From the NCBI GenBank assembly GCA_029964075.1, contig CM057149.1:36786900-36850899 (forward strand): a stretch of 64,000 nucleotides of DNA. The letters run 5' to 3'. Made by a program: the position numbers and the translations under genes. This DNA is from Patiria pectinifera. Taxonomy: Eukaryota > Echinodermata > Asteroidea > Valvatida > Asterinidae. The notes below the pieces were generated by a model. The model did not search any database. It saw nothing but the letters and a program-made list of their open reading frames with translations, and was not told the origin of the DNA. Within the stretch, counting starts at the first letter, position 1, and every line of letters starts with the position of its first letter. Of the stretch, positions 1 through 15,200 are shown piece after piece.

Positions 1-214
1 TGCCAGCATGCCAGAAAGAACAATTTCACAGGGAGTTTAGTGCCATTACTATCTTTAAACCAAGTACGCTTTTCAACAATAATTTTGTCAGTTACTTTTT
101 GGATAGCTGCAAATGATATACTCTACCTTTAAAATCATGATGCTAGCAAGATTAGTTGAAATTTGGATCACAAAAATTTAATTATCAGGACTAAAAATTT
201 AAAGGAGAAGTAAC

Positions 215-253
215 CTTGAATCTATTGCACTCTTCTGCTGTGACGCTCTGGAC
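215..253 (-). CDS. GRIPAP1: Possible GRIPAP1 exon 21
   Basis: Thirteen in-phase codons, [13 protein letters not shown], between TTCCGCAG| and AAG|GTTACT. The acceptor is good and the donor is weak. Phase fits exon 20, but I cannot confirm homology. Confidence 0.45.
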
Positions 254-3200
254 CTGCGGAAAGAATTACAATTGTTACCTTTAAGGATAAAGCACATTAC
301 AGTTACAAATTATCAATGCAATATGATTGAAACTTAATTAAATAAAAGGGTACAAAACAAGACAAAACAATGGATGCACCATTTAATGTTTCATGCAAAG
401 CATGTCAGCGGTATCACTGGGAATGGGACAGGTAAAAGTTACGACCAGGGCAGGTTGCAGGTTCGGATGAGCAAGCAAACCAAAAACTCAAGCAAATAAG
501 AAAATTTGATGAATAAATAGAGAAAGGCAAAATAATGGCATCAGTTTGGGTATTAAAAGACAATGAAAAAAGCACATTTTTCAAAATCTTTATTCAGTTC
601 AATAACATAAAACTTTCGTAACTCAAGATTTTTGCTGCTACATGTATGAACATGACATCGATATCACATGACCATGTGACCTTTTTATTATTATTTTTTT
701 TTAGTAATCTCTTCAGTGTGAGGTTTTAATTGAAAGAATGGTAAGCTTTGCCAAATTTTCTTGTGTAAATTTAAAGACAATCAAGAGAGAGAAAAAAAAA
801 GCATGCATGAAATTTCTCAAATTCTGGAAAAATTTCGATTTTTCTTGAAAGTTCCAAAAGTTGTGCATCATTAAAAAAAATTGAAAACAACTTTGTTGCT
901 GATAGCGTAGATGGGAAAAAAATGAAACAAAATAGCAGAAATAATGACAAAGGTAATGACAGTAATAATTGGAAAGGTTAATAATGAAGAGAAAAAAACT
1001 TGCTGCGCTCAATCCCTGAACACCAATAGACAATTTTGAAAATGTGAACGTTTTTAACACCAATATTCACAAAAGCTGACGTGATTTTTCCAGGCCATGA
1101 AAATTAAAATATTTCTCAAGAAAAAAATAGCTTTGTAAAAAAGGAACTACCAATCACGGTAAGTTTACATTGATGTTGGAATCTGAAAAAACTTCAGTTG
1201 AAAAGAGTGTAGAGTTGATTTTTGCCAAATCTAAAAATTTTCTTTTTTGACAGTTTTGTTTTTCCTTTAGAAAGAATAGTTTGCCAAAAACTATATTTCA
1301 TTATTTTCATGGCCTTATTTTTCAACATGAAATGACAGCAAAAGCAGAAAATGCCCTGCAAACAGATACCCAACACCTGTGAATGAAAACAGAAATTAAT
1401 AAATAAACCAATGAATATTAGCCATTCAGCTATGGGTTAGTACCTGTTTGGCCTGGGCTAGCTCATTGCTCAAACTTTCTAAAGAATCCCGGAAGATGGC
1501 TACCTGCTCGCTATTGGCTGCCTGTGTTGCCACGGCAATGGGTTATACCATGCGGTGGGCAAAGGGGGGAGGGAGGGGTGATTAGTAAAAGACAAGTTAA
1601 TAGGGCTCAGCCTGGGTATATCTCTGGGGCGCTAGACAACGGATCCCTCCAATAAATGAATGGATAAGTCACATCCAATTAAATAGATTGCAATGTAAAT
1701 GTTTTAATGCAATCCTCGAAAATGCATCTTTGTGTCCCATTTTTGTATTTTCAAATTGCCATTTTCAAGGGTATTTTGGTGCTGTTTTTTTCCGATTTTA
1801 TGTTAATGCAAAGTTCCATATTCATGAGCAAAAGTGTGATGTTATGCTGCGTTCCAATCACGTCGTGTTTTTCACGTCCACGAGTTGTGAGCTCGAGAAA
1901 CCAATTCTGCCTCCAGTTCACCACTGGTGAATACGAGTTACCAGGCGATAAGATCGCTATAATATGACTAGTGAACTCGTGAACAAGAGGGACACAACGT
2001 GACTGGAATGCAGCATCATTTCAGGCAGAAAGCGCAATGTTACAGCTATTTCAGCATTGAAAGTTGCCGAATTTTGGATATTTGGCTGTCGTAAAATTTC
2101 TTTTCTTCGGTGATTCGTTGCTGTGTCAGTACATGGCAGTAAGCCAATGAGCAAACTTTTCTCACTAATGTTTTCAATGCGCTACTTTTTGGGTTCACAA
2201 TTTGAACAGAAAGCCCCTAAACTGAACAGTGTCTTCCTGAAATGACATCACAGCAACAGCGCCCTGAGCTGTCCGGAAAAGCATGGAAAATATAAATGCT
2301 TAAAGAAGAGCACTTTTTAATAAAATTAACCAAAAAGGAATGTCAAATAGTTTTCACACATTTAAAAGGAGTAGAAAGTGGCGCAAAATGTGTTTCTAAG
2401 AAAACTTCATTTTGTGGACCCTTTAAACAAAATGCCAAACAAATTGTTTTCTTGAGAACTTGCTGAAACAGTGACTTTATAAAATGCAACTTTTTCCCCC
2501 TGAGCAAACAACCTTCTAACAAAGTCTCTTGAAAATATTCAAGTTTGTATTTTCAAGTCATCTTGCATAGTTTGCTATAGATGGTTAAATCAAAAATGCA
2601 AAATGTACCACGTTAAGACTAAAGGGGCAAGTCTAAGAAAAGATGCAGTTAGCCCAAAACAAACTATAAATGTCTCATCTTCCTTTGAGTACAGTGGTAC
2701 AATCACCATGCACATTCATAAGGGGAAACATTCGCAAGGCAATGCAAAAATATATTGGACAACCTGACTCTTTTCTTTCCTGACTCTCGTTCGAACCTCA
2801 TCATTTAGAATGAACAGCTGCAAGGTACAGTACGTTCAATTGACCTCTCAACTGACCTCTCACGTGACTCGTGGCTTACTGAGCAAGTAACCGAGCTACC
2901 GAGTAAGCCGAGGTGGCTTGGGTTATCCCAGGCATATATCATAAAAAACATGGCTGCTAATGGGATGCCCTAGAGCCTGTGAGCTGCTGTGCTTCCAGGC
3001 TAGCTGCACGCTTATTTATGGCCCGTCCGTCGTCGTATTTTCAATGGGCACCACACTAGAACCTAGCTTAGCAGTATGATGATGGGATGCAGCCTGTGTG
3101 TCATCATCAAACTTTCCTTTTCTCTTGCAAAAAACTTTACAAAACGAAACCGTTCGTTTATTTAGCTACACGCATGTATGTGTCACAATTGAGAGAGCCA

Positions 3201-6200
3201 GCGCGAGTAAGCTCGGGAATGTAATGGCAAGGGTCGACTGCAGAGAACTTGGGTTTGTGCTGCATAACCCAAAACTTGTGGGAGTTTTTTCAGTCCAATG
3301 GTTAGAGTTTTGTAAGGCTAGGATAAGCGTGAGTAAACTTATGTTTTTCTGAAACACGTCAATGTCTGGGTAATTCCAGCATTATGGAAGACAATGTTCT
3401 GTGTTGGCACCAGGTTTGCGCAAGTCGCGCTCAGGTAGTACGCATGCACTCCATGCCCTTTTGACCAACAGTGTTACCAAAATGCACACGGGTCTCGTCA
3501 TTAAGAATGCAAGTGGCGTGCTGTGAGTGTGGCACCATCTCAATGGTCTCTAATCTTCTTCGCCGGACTAATATATAAATAGTCAGCAGTTGGGAAAAAG
3601 TTCAAAAAAATCTTGTGCTGTTTGTCCGTCTGTCTGTTTGTTTGTTTGTCTTCTGTTTACATTACCTGAGTATTGAGTGTCCTGATGGATGTCTCCAGCT
3701 CCTGTATTCTCTGTTGGTTGTTGTCGTTCTGTTCTGCCATGGTCTTCAACGTGCAAAAATAACAGATGTGCGATTCAATGAGAGAAATTGATACAAATGT
3801 CTCAATGCACATTTCTGCATTCCTTTTCTTTATTTGGGCAAATAAAAATCTATTTAATCCTCGTTCACTTTTTTCATGTAGAATTTCAGTTGAGAAAAAT
3901 ACACTATTTATACAGGGTGAGTCAAAAAAGCGAAACCCAAATGTCGGGACTATTGTTTTATTGAAGTTTTGCATGTAGCACTTTAAAAATCTAGGATATG
4001 AAAGCCCAATTCATGAGCTTTCTTTTAGTACAAGAATCATTCCAATCGCTCATGCACTTTTTAAGCTACGGAATTTTAAACACAACCACCGTTTAAAGTT
4101 TCTGTCCACGGATCACAACATAGTTCAGTGTTCTTTCAGCAAAACGAAAACAAATCACATAGGGATGTGTGTGAATTGTTTTCGTTTTGCTGAAAGAACG
4201 CACACCTTTTTTTGTGATCCGTGGACAGAACTTTAAAATGGTGGTTGTGTTTAAAATTCTGTAACTTGAAAAGTACATGAGTGATTTGAATGATTCTTGT
4301 ACTAAAAGAAAGCTTATGAATTTGGCTTTTATATCCTAGATTTTGAAAATTCTACATGCAGAACTTCCCTAAAACAATGGTCCCAACATTTGGGTTTCGT
4401 TTTTTATTTTACTCACCCTGTACAACACTGGTTTGAGTCTTGCTCCTCTGACCAATTTGTTGACCTGACTTAATTATGCATGTTTTCAGACACTGCAGAA
4501 AATTCTACATAACAAAGAACCATTTTTAGCCCAAGGAAAATGAGTTTGACACCATATAGATACCCAAGTGAGAAAACTTGTTAATGTTTACTTACCTGCT
4601 TGGCTTTTGTCAACTCCTCCAGCACTTTCAATTTCTCTTTCTTCAAGTCCTGTAAAAAAAGACCAAGAAACAAAGCTTTTAGAGTATAACAATTAAAGAA
4701 CTGCAAACTTAGCCAAAGAGCACAATAAGGCCAAAAACAAACAAATAGTTCTGCTTCCGATTGCGTGGCATTTGAAAATAGGGTAGGCAGGTAGGGTATC
4801 TTTTTTGGGGGCAATTTTGTTTGTGTGCGATCATATGGAGTTGTCTGTGTGTAGTCAAGGGTAAAATGTAGTAATTGATGGTTTTGGGTTTTTTCCCCTC
4901 AATTTTCCCCCCAAAAAACTAGGGCAGTGGCTGTCAAAATAGGGTTGGTAGGGTAACTGGAAGCAGAACTATAATTTTTTTTTTGGCCTTAGGACTTTGG
5001 CACAAACTGTAGATAGCTTTGTGTGGCTTCTAACATTAACCCTCCAGCTATTTAAAGAGTCACAAACAGTCAAAATTCACTTCCACTTTCCCTGCTATAC
5101 TTCCAACAAAGGCTAGTCACCAGCAGTCAGATCATATGTCAAGCAAGCACTGTTTCTAGTCAAACTGGGGCAACAAACAGAGCAGGCAAGTTGTGGTCAC
5201 AGCTGTTTTATCACTCACCCGGAGTCAAAGCAAAGCTGTATCAAATTACTTAAACAGTCCCAGCCAGTCAATCCTGCTTTATGTAGGCTGGGAGCTCTTA
5301 ACTGTTGAAAACAGTCACTTGTTTGATTTTGACTGAAAGGACTACTTAGCACAGAATGTATGCTTGCACAGGAGGGTTAATAGCTTACACAACAAATTCT
5401 AACTGAAGAATGAGAGGAATGGTGTGAAAAGGAAAAAGAAAGAAAACATTTGAACAGTCAACAGAGTTCTGGAGGTTTTAAATTAAAAAATTCTAAGAAC
5501 AATGACTTTACCTCCGCTTCCTTCTCCTTTGAAGTTTGCAGGTTATCAAGTTGCTTCCTGAAGAAGAAAAAAAAAAACAATTAAAAAAAACCAAAAAAAT
5601 AATTTCTAATAAATTATTCTACAACAAATCAGCATGTTGAAATGAAAACCTGAATTAATACAAAACTGACTTCAAAAGACTAAATGCCTGATTTTTTTCC
5701 CTCGGTTCTTGTTTTTTCCTTCCTTCCCATAATCTATTTATATGGGGAAAAATTACTTGATATTGCATATTAAGCCAATGACTTTTCTAATACATTAACC
5801 GCTTCGCTCCGGGATTTTTTTTTGCCGAAAATTTCGATCTTCGCACAAGGAAAAATATTTCAGCCAACTTCTGATATACAGCCAAACGCCACAAATACTG
5901 ATTCGCAAGAGTCATTTCAACAGTATTTGTACAATATTTCTTGCCGAAACCTTGTATGTTTCAATACTCCGGGGTGTGCACTGGAGCGTAAATTGTACAA
6001 CAATAGGCCGTGCACAACGGCCAATTCAAGATCAACACACGGTCCGCCTCCACAGACTTCACAGACTTTGTGTGTGTGTGTACAAAAGGCACGAGGGATG
6101 AACATGTTTAGACATTACTCGGAGGCGAAGCAATCTTGACGTTTAAACCTGTCAGCCGTGCCTGTGTATAAAAACAGCCAGTGCATGTCCTCCGACGTAA

Positions 6201-9200
6201 ATTTGTTCAATTTTCAAATTTTTTGAAAGAAGTTTACACCAAACATTTATAATACACATCTATGCATGGGACCATTCTAAATTGATAAGCCGTGTCCGAA
6301 TTACTTGGCTATACGGCTTAAAATTACACACAAGTCTATGGCAAGTAGCTGTAGCCACTACTGTAGACTCCTGTGTAATTTTAAGCCGTAGTAAAGTAAT
6401 TCGGGCATGGCCATATTGCCCTGTTTACCATTGCAATAAGATAAAGATTCAGTCAATTCAGAGCAAGGACAATACACTAGAAGATATGTTTATGACCACA
6501 TCTAAACGAAAGGGCACCAATGACTCAAGGCTTCAGGTTAGTCTGTGTCATACATGTATCTGTGAGATAAAATTGAACAGACACCGTTGTTTGTTAAATG
6601 AATAGTGCAACCAGAGCACTCAAAGTGCCAGCACCTTTCCACAAACAGTAATAACTGGATATATTGACCGCTGTAATGTGCTTAATGAGTTTAAAGGGAA
6701 AATACAACATTTGCAAACATCAAAAAATAAAACTATCAAATCATTTTGAAATACCTTGCTGGACTGTTAGTGAATGACAGTGTAAAGCATCCTGTAAAAT
6801 CATGGCACCTGGTATACTGTCATTTTCAAGAAAAGTGGTATTTTTGTATCAATTTCCAACGCTGATCGGCCGATCAGCGTTGGAAAAAAACTGGCTTTTT
6901 TTCAAATACTAGCCCCCGTTGACCATCGCACTTGTTTGCAATCGATTACACACCTATGAACAGGTACAAGCCAGCTAGACTGGTTCCCTGACCTTACAAT
7001 TCCCCAATATATGTTAACTGCTCTGTTTCTTCTTAAATGGAGTCAGGGAACCAGACTACAGGAAAATGATTGTTTTTCTTGGTTTTAATAGCATTTTCGA
7101 ACCCAAAACCTCAAAAAAGTCAGTGTAACTATATTTGCTATATATTTCCAACCCCCCAATTCCATCCATTTCTGAAAATTACAGCAAAAGCAAATGATGT
7201 ATATTCCCTTTAAGGTACAAATACTTACTTTCCGTCACTATAAAGCTGCTCTTTTTCATTCTGCAGTTGCACAAGACTATGGGAAACATCCAAAAAAGAA
7301 AGTCACAATTATAAATTCACCTTAAAAACTGCTTTATATTTTAAATTGCATAAAACTGCATAGATCAGGCTTTCAATCAGACCCAGGTCAAAAAGTAGCA
7401 CAGTAGGATCAAAATCTTCAAAAAACATGGGACAAAAGTAGGAATTTGGAGGACAAAGTCAGAATAAAAGTAGGACTTTCGTAGGCTTTCAGGAGTAGTG
7501 TTTGTTGATACTCACCCATGTCCACAGCATCATAAGCCTCATTTGGCATGTTCTGTACTCACAACACTTGTGCTCCATCCTCAATTAAGCTCTTGGAAGT
7601 ACAGTTGCAGTACTCCTGCGCCCAAGCCCTTCATTGTGTGATTTACATATGACAGTGTGTAACACTGTTATGAAAAATATTCAATGAGATTTCATTTTTC
7701 GGAGTTGTGTGACAAAAAAAGTAGGAATTTCAAGAAAAAAAGTAGAAAAAGTAGCAGCAAGGTAAAAAAAAATAAAAATAGGAAAAAGTAGGAAAAGTAG
7801 GAATACTTGAAAGCCTGAAATATTTTAAACCAAAATTTATAACCATATAATCCTTTTCAAAAGCTTATGCTTGTGAAGACAAATTATTTAGACAATATAC
7901 CTTTCTTGTTTCTTCTTTGTCTTTTCTGTCAGCTGAAATGGAAAAAAAAAAACACCGTGAAGTTTAATTTCACAAATATTTCAATAACAATGATGGAATA
8001 ATGTGCTGGCAGTATTTCACGAGTGATATTATTCATAAAGTCGTCAGGTTGTTTTAACTAAGAAGCTGGATCATTCTGGTAAATGTCAAAAATAGGAATG
8101 CCCAATTTCAAACTACTAGCGTGTTCACTTGACCAAGTAATGTCTGAAGTTAAGTGAATATTAATGATCAATTTAATAATGCATAAATAAAATACAATGT
8201 CTATGGGCTCCGTGCACAAGTATCCCTTCAACGGCTAGAAAAGGAGAGTTGGGGGAGACCTGACTGGTTCCTGGTCCATCCACTGCGTATTTCCAATGAT
8301 CCAAAGTTATTGGGGGTGGGGATTAGTCTGCGATGACGCCTGATGCTTACGTGAAGACGCTGTGGCCAATAGCTTTGGCATATTCAGAAAGTGCACACGC
8401 TGTGTGTCCCTTCCACGGGGCTCTCAAAAGTGGCCAAAATGCGCCCTCTTTTGTTGGTGCACGGAACACATTGACCAGACTCACCTTAGCAACTTCTTGG
8501 GCCAAGCTGGCAACCTCAGCTTTGTGAGATTCCTGGAAAAGAGTTGCAAAACAAAATTGAGATAAATCGGGATGAAAAGTCTCACTTTATTTCTTGCATA
8601 AAACTTCCTCGTGTTTAGCCACTGCAAATCACTTGTCAAAACAGGCCTATTGTTGTACAATTTACGCTCTAGTGCACACCCGGAGTATTGAAACATATGA
8701 GATTTCGGCCAGAAATATCGTACAAATACTGTTGAAATGACTCTTGCGAATCAGTATATGTGGTGTTTGGCTGTATATCAGAAGTTGGCTGGAAAATTTT
8801 GCCTTTTGCCAAAATCGAAACTTTCGGCAAAAATAATTCCGGCGCAAAGTTGTTAAACCTAGACTTTGGAAGATTTAGGGTAGTATGTTACAGAAGAGAC
8901 TAATTTCCAAGGGAAGTTTTATGGAATATAGGCGTACCCTCTCATTTCTAATTTTTTTTCGTAAAAAAAGAAGAAATTCTACCTCTGCTTGTTGGAGTTG
9001 CTCTTTAAGTAGTCTTTTTTCTTCCCTTTCTGTGTCTATAATGAGCTGAAGATCTGTCCAAGAGAAAGCAAACATTTCAGTTTTGATTTTTAAAATTGTA
9101 TTCATTTATTTATTTATTCATTCCAAGTTTCAACAGCAGTAAAGTGTCAAGTACATGTTTAATTAAGTAGGCATCTATGATACTTAATGAAGTACCATGA

Positions 9201-12200
9201 TAAAAATAATGGAAAAAGACAACATCAAATTCAGACACAAATCTTTGATTTTACTTCAAAACTTCGGGAACTTCAAATCACTTTTCTTTTGTACTTGGTT
9301 CCATACTTAGATAAAATCAAAACAATCTACAAGGTTTCTAAAATTAATTATGGTTAAATCTCTCTTTTTCTTGCAATTGTATGGAACCTACAAAAATGAA
9401 ATAAACTGAAAAAAAAATAACTTTGTACTTTAATCACTCACCGTTAAGTTCTTTGGATGGCTTGTCCAAATTGCCCATTCCCTGTCATTCACCAAAGTAA
9501 GAGGAGAAAAAAAAATGAATGCTCACAATATTATCAAGCTACCTTCGCGACATTCATTCCTCACATTCGATTCAATATTCTAATTGAAGACAAAAAAAAT
9601 ACTGCATCATTCTGAAGATGAATACAAGAAAAACAAAGATTGGAATCAAATTATTTGAAGAAATTGCAGAGATCAAACCTTCACAACAAGCATACACTAA
9701 AAGCACTATGGACATGGGAACTATGCAGTGTTTAACTGCATTATGTATAGCAATACCTTATTAAGCCTTCTTGATACCCTTCTTTTGCTCTTGGTATCTT
9801 GTCTTGTACTGATTATCTCACCTTACAAAGTTGGTATATCATATGAGCAAACAGATGTTTGAACATGAAAAAATCCACCAATTCTTTCATTGTTAACCCT
9901 AACCCCCTAGTAGTTCCACAGGACTACCCTGCTAAATCCAACAGAGTCCAACCAGAGTGTCCTGCTCAATCCACTGTGCCTTATTTTCAGTTGTCTGCTG
10001 AATCCAACGGAGTCCAACATGGCGTTACAATGCGGCTCAGTTGCCTGCTGAATCCAACATTTTGCATCAGGAATGTACACAAGGGGTTTACTGCTCAATC
10101 CAACAGGCTCCATCGGGTATATGATATACTTGGATCCTGTTGGATTTAGCAGATTAAGGGTTAAATTAATGTTCACTTCTGTTGATACCTGTGCTGCAGA
10201 ATCGGGACTGTCAGTACTTTTTGGTTCTGCTTCATCTGCAAAATAACAAATGAAAGGCATCAATCAACACTGATCACTAAATGTGATGCAATCAAGCTAA
10301 ATGCGTCGTTTGTCGGGAACTTTCACTTGGAGATTCAGGCCAAAATAGGGCCACTTCATCATATCACTTCATCACATCTCTTGGTGTTCTGACTTCCATC
10401 ATTTTTGAACCAGCATGCGGTTTTCACAGCAGTAATGCTGAGATCGTGCTCTTTTCAAATCTAAAAAAAAAAAAATGACCAGGGTGGACAAACGACTCAT
10501 TCAGCTTGATCGCATCACAAATGTGTTCAAAGAGGACGAGACACAATATCAACATGGCTTATAAGAGTGGGTCTCCAAGTTTTTTGAACTTTTTCTCAGC
10601 AAATGAAAAAAACAAAAAAAACAGAAATTTTAAGCACAGAAGTTTGCTTAGCATGAAGACTTATTTGCTAAGCAAAAACAGTTACCGGCCAAACTCTCAT
10701 GCAATGCATATTGTACGTGGCCGGTTCCCTGCTGATTCTTGCTTAACGCTTAAACATGCTAAGCAGTATTTTCAGCTCAAATTTCTCCAAGCAATTTTGC
10801 CCTTGACGAGAAAAAAGGAAGCAAATATAACGTCAACTTTATTCTTTGGATTATGAACAAGTGGTAGTGTCTGAAAGACTGCAACAAGTAAGGATATAAT
10901 CTTCAAGTCTAAAAGCAAACACATATTATTGTCTTTGCTGCCAAACTAGCATCTTCAAGGTGTGGCTCTAGGAAACAAACTCAGAGACTACAAAAAAAAT
11001 ATTTTTTATTCATCTCTAAGCATTATTTACTTCTTGGCATCTTTCAGCATTATTCCCTTTCCATCTGTCTCAATTTGCGGTTTTTATGATTTTTCATTAT
11101 GGCAAGTGTATCTACCGAGGGTGTTTTACCTTTAGACATGAGTTTGACCAGACTTTCCATGTTGCGCACCAATGCTCCACTCAGTCTGTGTTTGAGTTGC
11201 TTGGCATGGCCCTGTAGTACTGTGACTGGATCTAAAAAAAGAAGAAAATGAAAAATTATTTAGTTTGTCTACATCTACCATTTATCTACTTAACAAAGAT
11301 ACAAATGTATATATATATTTTTTGGGGGGTGGGGGAGCAGCTTATCGTCCTTACTCGCAGCAGAAGCTGAATTGCGAAGGATGCAGCTACAATGTGGCCA
11401 GGTCAAAGGCATGTAAGAGCACTTAAGGCAGCTGCTATACAACCCATGTCTGACCACGGAGCACAGCCAGAGATCGAACGTGTCGATTTTTGCAGAGGGA
11501 GGAAAACCAGAAAACCCGGAGAAAATAAACCCTTGTGGCACAGGAGAGAATCAGCGGACAACTGTACCCACATATGACCGGAGCTGGGAATCGAACCCGG
11601 GCCAATGCGGTGAGAGGCAAGTGCTTTAGGCACTGGGCCACCCATGCCACCATTATGAAGTTTATCAGGATATCTTGTGAAATTTAACCTCAAACATACA
11701 TACACCTCCTTACACTCCAACAATATTTGTGAAATCTTTCATACTCTTTCAAAAATTAAAAACTTACAACTTTACCCAAACATTCAAAAGAAAAGCGGCT
11801 TCAGCAAGCTACAAACCTTTGGGTTCTAAATCATCGTCAAATTCACTAGTTACGTCGGACAACTTTACGTCTTCCAGAAAAGCTTCGAATTCATCGGCAA
11901 GTAGACTACCCAGCCCTGGCAAACCAATAACACAAAGGTGGATACACGTTCACATGCGACACCAAGCAGACATGTCATGCATGCATGGGAGTGGTGAGAA
12001 AAAAGACAAAAACAATAAAAACTTTGGGACAAAGCTTTTGAAATAAAATGGCAGTCACAAACTTTTTAACATCAATGTGCATTTCTCTATTTTTCATGCA
12101 GTTTAAGAAAATATTAAATTGATTTGATGTGAAATGAAGATGTATAGTCACTTTATCACAAATCTAAAATGCAGGTCTAACTTAAGAAATCCAGCTTGTG

Positions 12201-15200
12201 AAATAATAAATCAGCAAAGTTTTGTCAAAAACGTACAATTGGCCATGAATAGCTGTGAACTTTCCGAGCTCCTTCAAAATTCTGCACTGTGCAAGAAACC
12301 AAGGCTACATTCTCTGCACTTAAAAGAATTTCCAACAGGGCATCAAGCCCGGTGTTACGCAAAAGTGCCTGGGCTGTATCTTCCTCAAATCTCACAAATC
12401 CTTCAAAAATTTATTCTGATGGAATTTGAAGGCTCTAAAAGAAGAAGAGCAATTTATAATGACATCTGTTTTATCATTTTGGAGATGACTGAGTCGCAAA
12501 GAATTCCCAAGCAAATTAAACAATTCACACTGTGCATCATCAACCAAATGAATTGCAATGTTCACATAAAACACTTTTTAGAGCAAACCAAACCACAAAA
12601 ATCCATTTGAAAAAGGGGCGAAAAATCCACATTTATGAAAACCTATGGAGTATGGAAAATACACAGTGAAACACACATACTGGAATTTGTATCCTTGTGG
12701 AGTCATTTCTTTGTTCTCGTGTACTAAAGTTTTCGAGTTTGAAAGTGTACTTTCAAAATGCTCCTATTTTAACCAGAATTAATTTCCTGGGCTGAAATTC
12801 GGACTTAATATCCCTTACATAAAATACTTCAATTTGCGACAAATCAACACACCTTGGAAATTCCTAGTTTTTGAGTAAAATCCATATATCTATTTCGTGA
12901 TAACCTTGTGGAGACGTATTCACCTATAGAAATTGCTCTGTGGAGACGTATACAATCTTTTGTTCCCTATTGTGCACATGTCTCCACAGGGTACCGTGTA
13001 CCAGATCAGCTGTTTCTAAACTAAAATTTTTCACTTTATTGTATTCTTAACCACTTCGCGTCAGAGGACGTGATAACACAAACTGGCTGTTTTTATACAC
13101 AGGCACGGCTGACGGGTTAAAATGTCAAGATTGCCTCGACTCGCCTCAGGGTGATGTCTAAACACGCTAATCCCTCGTGCCTTTTGTACACAAACAAAGT
13201 CTGTGAAGTCTGTGGAGGCGGACCGTGTGTTGATCTTGAATTGGCCCCTGTGCCTATTGTTTTACAATTTACACTCCAGTGCACACCTCGGAGTATTGAT
13301 ACATATACGGTCTCGGCAAGAAAAGTTGTACAAATACTTTTGAAATGACTCTTGCGAATCAGCATTTGTGGCAAATGGCTGTTTATCAGAAGTTGGCTGG
13401 AGAATGTTGCCTTTTGCGAAAATAATCCTGGCACGAAGTGGTTAAATAGTGTTTAAGATATAACAGCCGTCGAAACTGAATTGGTCAACCAGGAGAGGGC
13501 GGTATTCTAAAAGGTAACAAAATGGCATTTATCGTGTTTTTGGAAACAAACTCTTCTAAATAAATGGCACTTTGATGAATGCTATTACTCATTATCACAA
13601 CAATGAACAGAAGCTTCAAATTTAAATGTTCTGACATCGAAATGTAACTGGAAAAAAATTTAAAAAAACCTAGACGCCATACCTGCTTCAAGTGCTGACT
13701 CTTCGTCCGTGCCCTTCCCAGGAGCCTTTGGGGTCATGTCAGGTGATTCCGTATTCGTGACATCATCATCACCCGGTGCCCCGGCTGGCGGTACCCTCTC
13801 ACCCAGGCCTGTGGAGCTTTCACTGATGCTATTAAAATACAACATAATAATAAAAAATACTTCAAGTGAGACTTGCGCAATCTTCCTGGCATCCTGGCAG
13901 TTTTTATAAAGTCAGTGTCCCTAACAAAAATGGAAGATTTCTATTGTTTTAGCAATAGTGACCGTGACCTTTGACCTGTCGGCCCCAAAATCAATAAACT
14001 TCTTAAGACTACCAAGAGCAACCCACAAACCCAATGTCAAGTTCCTAGGTAAAGTATTTCTCAAGTTATCGTGCTGACAATGTTTCTATTGTTTTAGCAA
14101 TAGTGACCTTGACCTTTGACCCGTGGGCCAAAAAGCGATAGGCTTCTTAAAACTACCAAAAACAACCCACAAACCAAATTTCAAGTTCCTAAGTAAAGTA
14201 TTTCTCAACTATATGCTGGTTGGCCGACCACCGTTTGAAAAATACCATTTGTCTTGAAAATGTCAGCACACCAGGAGCCACGATTTTACAGGATCCTTTA
14301 GACTGACAGTCCCTAACAATGCAGTAAGATATTTCGTGATAATTTGATCATTTTGTTTTTTGATGTTTGCAAATGTTGTATCTTCCCTTTAAAAATGAGA
14401 GACAAAGTATTCCCATTAGTTTGTAATAGTTGCCAAATGCCAGTGAGAAATTCATTAGAACAAGGGGAAAATATGCAGTTACCTGATTGTCTGCTTCAAT
14501 AAAGCTATCTCTGTTTCATGTTTTTCTTGAGTACCTAGCAATAAGAACAAAAAACAAAATGCTTCATGAGTTATCATAACAATGAATTTTAAGACTTTTA
14601 CAGGCATAACAAGGATGTCGCCAGTCTGCAAGCAACAATAACAAAATGATTTACAAAGTTCTTTTGATCAATTTTTTTTCCTGCACCTTCCTATTGTTTC
14701 TTTTTGTGTATATTTCGCTAAAGTAAAATTGTTTTGAGGTCTCATTTTGCTATACTTTTATTTTATTCTTTGAGTATTTTTCAAAAGTGAATAACTTTGA
14801 CTTTTTTTAATGTGTAGACATTTCACATTGAACTTTTGAAAGTTTTGGTCTATTAACACAACAGTATGTCCCAAAAAAAGTGTCTGTCTGACTGTTTTTA
14901 AAATAACTACAAAACCATGACATCAATTTTGAACATTTTTGTTTGTGCAGATACTTCTAATCCTTGGCCTCAACCCTTATGAGTTTCATTTAATTTTAGT
15001 CACGCATCTTTGCACAATTGTCAATTGATCACAATAACATTTTGGACACTATGACCAAGTTCCATGTCTTAATCTATATCAGTGCTGTGTTTTGTAAGCT
15101 GTGCCCTGTAGCGTAAAATCCTTCATGTTGTGAAAAAAGGCTGACGTGGTTTGGGATTGGAATCATTTGCCCTTGAGCATTAAACTGAGGTCTTGCCATG

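Noticed and set aside
12134-12610. 158-codon plus-strand open frame
   Set aside because: Antisense to and inside a GRIPAP1 intron, no recognisable domain, AT-rich intronic composition; probably chance.
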